From the NCBI GenBank assembly GCA_029907605.1, contig JARYLO010000014.1:1-34198 (forward strand): 34,198 bases of DNA, read 5' to 3'. The notes beneath the pieces were generated by a model that made no database searches, was not told the DNA's origin, and worked only from the letters and a program-made list of their open reading frames with translations. Position 1 is the first letter of the stretch; each line of letters begins with the position of its first letter. Source of the DNA: Sedimentisphaerales bacterium. GTDB taxonomy: Bacteria > Planctomycetota > Phycisphaerae > Sedimentisphaerales > Anaerobacaceae. A program made the translations under genes and the position numbers. Shown one piece after another: positions 1 through 6,744 of this stretch.

Positions 1-12
1 AGCAGATTGCTT

Positions 13-1783
13 ATGGCTAGGGGTATGTGTGTAAGGGGTTTATGTCTGGGTCTAGGATTAGCTATCTTTACAATTCCGGATCTATCTATCTTAGCAGGAC
101 CAGTAGAAGACATTAAGCAGGCAGATGGGCTATTGGCAGTAGGTCAGTTTGACAAGGCAGAAGGTCTATACAGGCAGGTCTTGGATGGATCTAGTGATAA
201 GGACCAGAGGCCCTTCTAGCCAGAAGGGCTTGGTGCTGGTCTATATCAGCACAGGCAGGTTATCTGAGGCAGATAGTAGTTACAAGCAGATGTTGGAGGG
301 GTTTTCGGATCATCCGGGCCTGGCCCAGGCGGTATATGAGGTAGCTAGGAAATACAAGGACCTAAGGCAGTTTGAGAAGGCACAGGGTGTATATCAGCAG
401 TTATTGGCCAACAAGGCCTGACATGGAAGCCAGTGGTCCATACATGGTCAGAGGGACCTAGTGCATATGGCATTGGAGGCAGGTGATGAGAAGGCAGCTG
501 TAGATCAGGTAGATAGGTTGTTGGTGGAGTTTAGGGATCACAAGGATATCTCAGGTACGATCTACAATCTTGGCAAGTATTACATCCGGTTGGGCCGTGT
601 ACAGGAGGGGCTCAAGCTGCATAGGTACAATGTGGAGCATTATCCGTACAAGGATAGATACGGGCTATGGTCACAGATAGAGATCATCAAGCAGGGTATA
701 GTAGATGGCAATGACACAAAGGACCAGCCTGCGGTTACATATCAGATAGGGTACTTATACAGTAGGCAGGGTAGGTCTGATAGGGCAAGGAGGTTTTATC
801 AGTATTGCATAGAGCATTGGCCAGATGATGCGTATGCCATAGCAAGTCAGATAGGGCTGATAGATGGTCAGTTGGCCCCTAATCCCAAGGATGAAGGTCA
901 GATAGGGCAGGTAGATAGGTCCATTGAGGCGTTGATTGAGGCCATATCCAAGGCTGGGCTAAGTAGTAAGGACATCTATGAGCTAGGGATGCGGTATCGT
1001 GATCGCTGGCCGCAGCAGGCCAGGTTGATCCACAGGTACAATGCGGAGCACTCCAATAAGGCTGATAAATACACCCTCTGGTCAGCGGTAGAGCTAGTCA
1101 AATCGTTCATCAGGGCTGGGGAGCTGGATAAGGCCCAGGCGGCAATTGATACTTTGGCACATGACTATGCTAACCGCTCTAGCTTGCCGGTTGAACTGTG
1201 CAAACTGGCCAATACCTTCCTTGAGTCTGTCGCCACTGACCCATTGAATCAGGCTAAGGCCCAATATCCGGATAAGGCTGCGGGCTTGTACCAGTATGCC
1301 CAAGGGCATATGGACCAGTCGGATCCCAATCAGTTGTGGGCCAAGCAAGGGCTTGTCAGGTTAGACCTGATGAAAGGAAAGGATGTGCAGGGGGCTATTG
1401 AGGCCCTCAAGGCCGATTACAAGGACAGCCCAGATCTTCCAGCAGCGGTTTATGAGATAGCCGTGCAGTTCTACATGAGTGCATTGCTTGCATAGCAGCA
1501 TGGCCGAACAGAATTGGCATCCAGATACTTCTTGCAAGCAGCAGATTTGATTGACTGGGTTACGGAGCACTGCCAGCAAGGATCTTTCTTGGCAGAGGCC
1601 AATTACATCTGTGGGATATGTTGGCAATACTTGAAGGACCACGAAAAGGCAAAGAAGTACTTTGAGAGGGTATATCGTCAATGGCCAGATTACAAATTCG
1701 CAAGGCAAGCCAGACTAATGGCAGAGAGACGTATAATGGACGTTTTGGAACATTCTTGGATTGAACAAGTTACCGGTAGGTAA
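13..1783 (+). pseudogene. Broken exported TPR-repeat protein
   Basis: A tetratricopeptide-repeat protein split by several lesions. The reading begins at ATG 13 with a hydrophobic N-terminus that looks like a signal peptide, then repeat units of the type GQFDKAEGLYRQVL, RQFEKAQGVYQQLL and KAKKYFERVY. The first frame ends at 219, and the same repeat pattern resumes in another frame from about 205-225, so a frameshift lies there. In that second frame an in-frame TGA sits at 419-421 and an in-frame TAG at 1493-1495; repeat spacing continues across both. A recurring LWS/QWS motif starts many units. The last stop is the TAA at 1781-1783. TPR proteins are usually scaffolds for protein-protein contacts. 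It precedes the peptide gene at 1795 by 11 bases, so it may once have headed that operon. Codon use resembles the intact genes, so recent foreign origin is not indicated. Sequencing error could explain some lesions. Confidence 0.75.
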
Positions 1784-1794
1784 GGAGACAAGCA

Positions 1795-2211
1795 ATAGGC
1801 AGATACTTTATCATCAGTAGTTTGATCTTGGGCATGGCCCTTGTAGCTGCAGGTGCGCAGAGGATGACGGAAGAGGAACTCTTGTCTCTATCCGGAGGTT
1901 GGGTAGAGTGGGACTTCGATTGCGAACACACGCCACGTTCACCTTCGTGTCCTACCCAAGGGTGGGTAGCATGGCAGGAAAAAGAGGACTGGCCTTGTAC
2001 TGCTTTCGAGGCCCGTAAAGGCCAGTCTTGCGTGCCGCACTGGGGTTGGGAGGACCTGGACTGTACTGAAAACCAAGCAAACTGCCCATTTGTGTATTAT
2101 GGGCATGTAAACGAAGGTACGTGTGTTCGCGATGTGCCCCAGCCTCAGTATCCGGACCCTCGGTACCCTGACTTGCCTACCTACCCGAAATGTCATGATC
2201 CATGGTTTTAA
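1795..2211 (+). CDS. Exported 8-Cys peptide with double-glycine-like leader; start codon probably lost (ATA)
   Basis: An open frame of 138 codons encoding a hydrophobic signal-like segment (about residues 4-21), then MTEEELLSLSGG, then an acidic, Trp-rich stretch with eight cysteines (D-C, S-C, P-C, S-C, D-C, N-C, T-C, K-C) and a Pro/Tyr-rich tail. The E-E-L-L-S-L-S-G-G string resembles the double-glycine leader of peptides cut by C39 peptidases, and a C39-like gene lies at 3323. A good Shine-Dalgarno (AAGGAGA, 1782-1788) sits seven bases before ATA at 1795, with no ATG, GTG or TTG at that point, so the original ATG has probably mutated. Remaining possible starts are TTG 1822 or ATG 1864; the latter would leave a 12-residue leader and no signal peptide. 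Cleavage after GG would release about 103 residues with up to four disulfides. I do not recognise a named family; the GG reading is inference from the motif and its neighbours. Confidence 0.55.
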   Translation: MGRYFIISSLILGMALVAAGAQRMTEEELLSLSGGWVEWDFDCEHTPRSPSCPTQGWVAWQEKEDWPCTAFEARKGQSCVPHWGWEDLDCTENQANCPFVYYGHVNEGTCVRDVPQPQYPDPRYPDLPTYPKCHDPWF

Positions 2212-2282
2212 GGCGAGCCGTTCCTGAGGTTAGGTAATGCTTGCTACCATCAAAGGCAATAAGTGAGTAAGGGGAGAATGTC

Positions 2283-3293
2283 ATGAACCGTACACATAAG
2301 ATTCATCGAGAGTCAGGTACTGAGCGACAGGCGTTAATTCTTGGCAGCGTCAGAGGAGGTGTTGTGATAGTTTTTCTAGTCTTCCTGGTAATTGTCGCTG
2401 TGGCTGAAGCCAACAAGGCGGCCAGAGAATCGTTCTGACTTGAAGAGGTCATTGAGGGCATTCAACAATCGCTTGGCAAGTTCGCCTTTGTGCGTATTTG
2501 CTACACTCTCTCAAGCTGGATGTGGCTGGATGATAGGTGGGCTCCAGTCAAGGCCGCAGCGGTCTATGCGCACAAGTACAAGGCCGATACCCAGGATATA
2601 ATGCAATACTTCGACGTGAATATTTACCGTGCTGAGCCAGACGGCACCAGTAGAGACATAGTCGAGAGTAGGCTAGTGGCTTTTGATGGCCATGTTACGA
2701 GAGAACTAGTTAGAGTTGACCACCTGGCAGTAAGGCAGAACAGAAAGCTGATGCAGGGCTTCGTACAAAAAGGTTTCATTAGTGGCAAATTCAACTTTGC
2801 CGCTGGCGACTTCGGACCATTCAGGGAGGTCTGGTACATGGGCACCAAGACCTTAGCTAAGGCATTTAGAACCGGTAAAGCCCCCTTTCGCCTTGTAGGC
2901 CCTGATGTTCGGGAAGGGCTTCACACCCTTATTGTAGAAGGCTCGATTCCGAGGAGGGACGATGACCCAAACAGTAAGGAAGTACGTTACAGATTCTGGC
3001 TATGCCCTGAACGGGGCTTCCTGCCTATCAAGAGGGTCTTTACAAGGGACGGGCAGACATGGTTCCAGCAAGGTCTGCATGATCTGCAGATGCTCCCAAA
3101 CGGGGCCTGGTTCCCAAGAAGGATATCCTCTCCTGCGGATGACTCGGAGATTGGCAAGGCATAGATGGCACTGACTTGGGAGATACAAGAGATCAGTCTT
3201 GATCCCATACCCGACAGCTTCTTTAACATCGAATTCCCTGCTGGAACACGTGTGTATGATGAGATCTTAGGGGTAAACTACACTACATACTGA
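2283..3293 (+). pseudogene. Broken membrane-anchored LolA-like protein
   Basis: One frame from ATG 2283 to TGA 3291-3293 is interrupted by two in-frame stops, TGA at 2436-2438 and TAG at 3162-3164. Coding character continues on both sides. A GGGGAG ribosome site precedes ATG 2283. The N-terminus has a strong transmembrane or signal segment (about residues 27-42, VVIVFLVFLVIVAVAEA). The body alternates short beta-strand-like segments and resembles the lipoprotein-sorting (LolA/LolB-like) folds common in planctomycete exported proteins. After the second stop the C-terminus keeps W-E-I-Q-E-I and a closing F-P-A-G-T-R-V-Y-D-E segment. The equivalent region of the intact protein at 28155 reads W-S-I-E-T-I. 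The family call is weak because no catalytic motif exists. It sits between the GG-leader peptide and the C39 gene, suggesting a shared role before decay. Confidence 0.6.
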
Positions 3294-3322
3294 AGTCGAC
3301 CTGTATATTGCAGCAAGGTGAT

Positions 3323-3912
3323 ATGTCCTGGTGTTTCTTGGTTACGACGCTGGTACTCGGCGGCATCCAAGAGGCAGATGTTGGCCAACAAGGGCAAGTA
3401 ACTAGCAGTGAGGCTGCTATTGACCGGCCAAGGCCAGCTAGAGGAAGGATATACGACTGCGGGGCGAATGTGGTCTTCTGTATGGCGCGGCTTTTCGGGG
3501 TGAATATTACATACTGGCAGGCGTTGGAGCTGGTGCCTATCCGGCGTCTTGATGGTAACAACATGTTTGAGGTAAAGGCTGCGCTATCTGCACTTGACTG
3601 CCAGATGGAGGGGTTTTGGCCGGATCCAAATGAACTAGCCGAACTGACGTTGCCAGCGATAGTCCTGCACCGACTTCTTGGAGGTACCTCATCTTGTGGC
3701 ACGTCAGAAAGGAAGGTGGCCATTTCTTCATAGCATGGCCTTTAGACCCCTGGCATGTGATGTTGATAGACTGGCCTGCAAGGATCATGCTGACAAATCG
3801 CCAGGCATGGAGGGCATATCTTGTCAGGAAGCAAGTAAGTAAGATACCGACCCTCGTCTATATGCCACCTCAGGCACAGACATCGTCCGGTATCCTCGGG
3901 TCAGTACGTTGA
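3323..3912 (+). pseudogene. Broken exported C39-type peptidase
   Basis: Starts at ATG 3323 behind a weak AAGG, with a short hydrophobic signal-like N-terminus. The C39 papain-like signature is visible: catalytic Cys in Y-D-C-G-A-N followed by a helix (VVFCMARLFG), then L-P-A-I-V-L-H. The frame is then lost near 3670-3700. The catalytic His (G-G-H-F-F-I-A-W) and Asp (L-I-D-W-P) lie in another frame, which runs to TGA 3910-3912. All three catalytic residues survive, so the break looks recent. C39 domains cleave double-glycine leaders from exported peptides, most often as part of an ABC transporter. Here there is no transporter domain and the protein appears to be exported alone. The substrate candidate is the GG-leader peptide at 1795-2211. 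Nothing recognisable follows between 3913 and 4129. Confidence 0.65.
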
Positions 3913-4129
3913 TTGGGGCTGCAGAGTAGTCCTGCTTGTAGTGTAGGCAGGGGTCATTGGGCACAAATCACCTTGGTAGGTGGGATCCTTCCAGGTTCCT
4001 ACACAGAGGCGCATCCCTGGTCTGCCCTTCAACGAGGCGTCACTGTGTCCCTACCCCAAGATGGGCTCGGCTGCAATCCTATCACTTGACAAGACCTACA
4101 TAGGCAGGGTATCAAGGCCTAAACGGCTC

Positions 4130-4462
4130 ATGTCAAGAAAGACACGTTTCATCTGGCTTGGCCTGGCAGGCCTGATAACGATCACCTGCTTTGTGGTGCT
4201 TGCCATACTGCCCCCATCAAAGGCAGGTTATCTAAAGGACCCATTGAGGGGGATACTCGCAGGCCTGGCAGTAGCAGGGGTGGGGTTGCCGCTGTGTGTG
4301 GCAGGCTCGACTATAGAGGCCAGGTTTGGGCAGTCACCGTACTTTGAGGGCAGGTTCATCGCCGGGTTCTTGAGTCTGCTTGGTTATATATTCCTCTGCC
4401 TGGCATTGGTATGCATCGGGTTCGGCCTATACGCACTAGTCACCAGGTACACAAAAGGCTGA
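4130..4462 (+). CDS. Small three-helix membrane protein
   Basis: A 110-residue protein of unknown function. I start it at ATG 4130 (MSRKTRFIWL) because the sequence before it in this frame, from a GTG at 3980, is not convincing coding and would place a polar stretch before the first helix. Three hydrophobic segments are visible: about residues 6-26, 40-60 and 73-102, the last long enough to be one long or two short helices. Basic residues at the extreme N-terminus suggest an inside N-terminus. No enzyme motif is visible. It lies downstream of the decayed peptide/C39 cluster and upstream of another tiny membrane protein in the same direction. An immunity-type role for that cluster is possible but speculative. 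No strong ribosome site is visible. Confidence 0.55.
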   Translation: MSRKTRFIWLGLAGLITITCFVVLAILPPSKAGYLKDPLRGILAGLAVAGVGLPLCVAGSTIEARFGQSPYFEGRFIAGFLSLLGYIFLCLALVCIGFGLYALVTRYTKG

Positions 4463-4538
4463 CCTGGATTTTGCAGTCCGCCGGAACTGTTCTATCCTTT
4501 AGTTGGCAACATGTACCGGGATTGGGGTAGGGTCAGAT

Positions 4539-4691
4539 ATGCACAGGCTAGATGCATCCTCATCACAGGCCAGATTCGCGCGCCTAAAATGGCTATACCA
4601 GGATATCCTCTTACCCACAACCCTGCTGGTCATGATCGCCTTGGCCACTGCCGCGACCATCTTGATGATCGTGGAGGCCATCAGGCCCTGA
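4539..4691 (+). CDS. Tiny single-helix membrane protein (hypothetical)
   Basis: An open frame of 50 codons from ATG 4539: a basic, polar N-terminal half and one hydrophobic segment (LLVMIALATAATILMIVEA) near the C-terminus, followed directly by the stop. It ends nine bases before the convergent SDR gene. The frame also opens upstream to a TTG at 4503. The clean transmembrane segment and codon use make it more credible than the overlapping frames, but no family is recognised and there is only a weak G-rich ribosome site. It follows the three-helix protein by 76 bases on the same strand. Confidence 0.4.
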   Translation: MHRLDASSSQARFARLKWLYQDILLPTTLLVMIALATAATILMIVEAIRP

Positions 4692-4699
4692 GGTCTTGC

Positions 4700-5431
4700 C
4701 TAGAACCAGGGCCTGGCGGAACGCCTGCGGATCCTGATCTCATCGACCACACCTTGGCCGTCACTGGCAAGCAGCCAGATCACCACCCTTGCTATCTCCT
4801 CGGGCCTGATCAATTGATCCTGGGGGATGTCCGGCCTGACCTGCCTGACTAGATCCGTGTCCACACCACCTGGACAGATCACGTGTACGGTGATCCCTTC
4901 TGGGGCAAGCTCCTCAGCCAATGCTATCGAGAACCCGCGGAGGGCATGCTTTGAGGCGGTGTAGGCGGTCTGCCTGGCATAACCCTTTACACCGACGACA
5001 GAACTGATGTTGATGATCATCCGGCCTGTCCCGTTTCTCAGCAGTGGCAAGAACTGCCTGCAGAGGATGAACGGGGCCCTGGCATTGACGGCCATGCAAT
5101 GGTCCCATACAGAGGTCGGGGTCTGTTCTATGGTCCCGCTGAAGGTGACACCGGCATTGTTGATCAACGCATCGAGTCTTTGATAGGCCTGCCCGACCTT
5201 GGCGACCAGGGCATCTATGGCCTGCTCTTTGGCTAGATCCGCCTGCACGCACAAGGGCTCAAGGCCGGTCAACTCCTTGATCGCAGCAGCAGTCTGAACA
5301 AGATGCCCTGAGGACCTGCTGGTCAATATGGGCCTAGCCTTCTGCCTTGCCAGCTCCAGTGCTATGGCCCTGCCTATGCCGCGACCTGCACCAGTAACCA
5401 GGCATACCATACCTTCCAATGTGCGTACCAT
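4700..5431 (-). CDS. Short-chain dehydrogenase/reductase (SDR)
   Basis: A 243-residue classical SDR oxidoreductase, a cytosolic NAD(P)-dependent enzyme. Motifs in order: the cofactor-binding T-G-A-G-R-G-I-G at residues 13-20, N-N-A-G at 91-94, the catalytic Ser in N-I-S-S (143/144), Y-T-A-S-K with Tyr157 and Lys161, and P-G-G-V after the active site. Length is normal for the family. The Arg at residue 17 of the glycine motif and further basic residues hint at NADPH, but this is weak. The closest textbook relatives are 3-oxoacyl-ACP reductase (FabG)-like enzymes, but there are no fatty-acid genes nearby, so the substrate is unknown. A start at residue 8 (MVCLVTGAG) is also possible. The C-terminus is unusually basic (RIRRRSARPWF). 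It is divergent from the C-S lyase gene at 5499, with 67 bases between them. Confidence 0.85.
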   Translation of the reverse strand: MVRTLEGMVCLVTGAGRGIGRAIALELARQKARPILTSRSSGHLVQTAAAIKELTGLEPLCVQADLAKEQAIDALVAKVGQAYQRLDALINNAGVTFSGTIEQTPTSVWDHCMAVNARAPFILCRQFLPLLRNGTGRMIINISSVVGVKGYARQTAYTASKHALRGFSIALAEELAPEGITVHVICPGGVDTDLVRQVRPDIPQDQLIRPEEIARVVIWLLASDGQGVVDEIRIRRRSARPWF

Positions 5432-5498
5432 GGCCTGATTCTAAGGCCCAAACCTTGCACATACAACTGCTACAGGCCAGCTGCTACAATACCCCACT

Positions 5499-6638
5499 AT
5501 GGATTACAGTTTTGACCAAGTCATAGACCGCAGGGCTACCCCAAGCCTTAAATGGACCAGGTACCAGGGCAGGGACGTCCTGCCTATGTGGGTGGCAGAT
5601 ATGGACTTCAGGTCCCCACCGGAGGTAATAGAGGCACTGAAGGACCTGGCAAACCACGGGATATTCGGGTATCCAGTCCCGCCTGATGGCCTGGTGGAGG
5701 CAGTCCAGGCCCACATGCAACAGATGTACGGCTGGGAGGTGCGGGCCGAATGGATCATTTGGATACCTGGGGTGGTCACAGGACTGAATATCGCCTGTAG
5801 GGCCATAGCTGGGCCAGGGGATCAGGTGGCAGTATTCACCCCCATCTATCCGCCATTCCTATCCGCACCAGGACACTGGTCCCAGGAGGTCCTCGGTGTA
5901 CCACTTGCCAGGGACTCCGGACGGTATTGCCTGGACCTTGATCGATTCAAGAAGGCAATAACACCAAGGACCAAACTTGTACTATTGTGCAACCCACACA
6001 ACCCGGTTGGCCGCAGTTTCGCCCGCCAGGAACTAGAGGACTTCGCCAAGATCTGTCTGGAGGCAGGTATCGTCATCTGTTCCGATGAGGTGCACTGCGA
6101 CCTGATCCTAGACCAGATCAGACATGTGCCCATTGCCAGCATAGACACGCAGGTCCAGGACCAGACGATCACCTTAATGGCCCCTAGCAAGACCTTCAAT
6201 ATACCTGGCCTAGGCTGTGCCATGGCCATCATACCAAACGGCAGGCTTCGCAGGCGGTTCTGCGACGCAAAGGCAGGTATCGTGCCGCACGTGAATCTAT
6301 TTGGCTATCAGGCCGCCCTTGCGGCCTACAGATATGGCGAGCCTTGGAGGCAGACCCTCTTGGCTTACCTCCGGTCAAATAGGGACCTGCTGATGCAGGG
6401 GATCAGTCAGATCAAGGGTCTGGCCATGGACCACGTGGAGGCCACATACCTGGCCTGGATAGATGCGAGGGCCTTGGGCCTCCCGGACCCTGCTGCCTTC
6501 TTCGAACAGGCAGGGGTGGGCCTATCTGATGGGGCAGATTTCGACGGCCCTGGCTTTGTCAGGCTCAACTTCGGCTGCCCCAGATCCATATTGACAGAGG
6601 CCATCAGGCGTATAAGGCTTGCGGTCCAAAGGCTCTAA
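5499..6638 (+). CDS. patB: MalY/PatB-type PLP-dependent cystathionine beta-lyase
   Basis: A 379-residue fold-type I PLP enzyme of the MalY/PatB group, which cleaves the C-beta-S bond of cystathionine or cysteine to give homocysteine or sulfide, pyruvate and ammonia. Family marks in order: F-D-Q-V-I-D-R-R near the N-terminus, L-P-M-W-V-A-D-M-D-F (about 28-37), C-N-P-H-N-P-V-G-R, S-D-E-V-H-C-D-L, and A-P-S-K-T-F-N carrying the PLP lysine (Lys231). Near the C-terminus, F-V-R-L-N-F-G contains the carboxylate-binding Arg. Length is typical (380-400). It starts at ATG 5499, only eight bases after a TACAAT that could be a -10 element, so the message may have a very short leader. No strong Shine-Dalgarno is visible. 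Methionine or cysteine metabolism is the likely role; the exact substrate cannot be told from sequence. Confidence 0.88.
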   Translation: MDYSFDQVIDRRATPSLKWTRYQGRDVLPMWVADMDFRSPPEVIEALKDLANHGIFGYPVPPDGLVEAVQAHMQQMYGWEVRAEWIIWIPGVVTGLNIACRAIAGPGDQVAVFTPIYPPFLSAPGHWSQEVLGVPLARDSGRYCLDLDRFKKAITPRTKLVLLCNPHNPVGRSFARQELEDFAKICLEAGIVICSDEVHCDLILDQIRHVPIASIDTQVQDQTITLMAPSKTFNIPGLGCAMAIIPNGRLRRRFCDAKAGIVPHVNLFGYQAALAAYRYGEPWRQTLLAYLRSNRDLLMQGISQIKGLAMDHVEATYLAWIDARALGLPDPAAFFEQAGVGLSDGADFDGPGFVRLNFGCPRSILTEAIRRIRLAVQRL

Positions 6639-6667
6639 AGGCCATCATGAGATAAAGGAAGAATCAC

Positions 6668-6695
6668 TTGTGGTAGTCATTCGATCGCGTAGAAT
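6668..6695 (+). promoter_or_regulatory. Putative sigma70-type promoter for the phosphorylase gene
   Basis: TTGTGG (6668-6673), a 16-base spacer, then TAGAAT (6690-6695). The -10 matches consensus at five of six positions and the -35 at three. It sits in the only intergenic space before the phosphorylase and leaves a leader of about 40 bases. The inverted repeat at 6691-6707 overlaps the -10 element. Confidence 0.4.
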
Positions 6696-6707
6696 TGGCT
6701 CAATTCT
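6691..6707. promoter_or_regulatory. Inverted repeat overlapping the -10: possible operator
   Basis: Six-base arms AGAATT and AATTCT with a five-base centre (GGCTC) form a perfect dyad. It overlaps the proposed -10 and start region of the phosphorylase promoter, the usual place for a repressor site. A weak hairpin in the 5' leader is the alternative. No regulator gene is adjacent. Confidence 0.35.
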
Positions 6708-6744
6708 GGATCGATGACCAGGACCTACGTTAGGAGTGTCAAGG

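Noticed and set aside
419-3164. Recoding of in-frame TGA/TAG (Trp, Sec or Pyl) in the first cluster
   Set aside because: Both TGA and TAG interrupt, frameshifts occur in the same genes, and TGA and TAG end intact genes here (btuC, dciA, gyrB, hemB). No SECIS-like hairpin was noticed. Decay is simpler.
3980-4129. Longer start (GTG 3980) for the small membrane protein
   Set aside because: The added 50 residues look non-coding and place polar sequence before the first helix; ATG 4130 is more natural.
4511-4852. 113-codon plus-strand frame across the SDR gene end
   Set aside because: It overlaps the SDR gene antisense, has His/Asp-rich random composition and no motif; the frame with a transmembrane segment (4539-4691) is better.
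5455-5490. Promoter TTGCAC ... TACAAT before the C-S lyase gene
   Set aside because: The spacing of 24 bases is too long; only the TACAAT is suggestive, so no promoter is listed.
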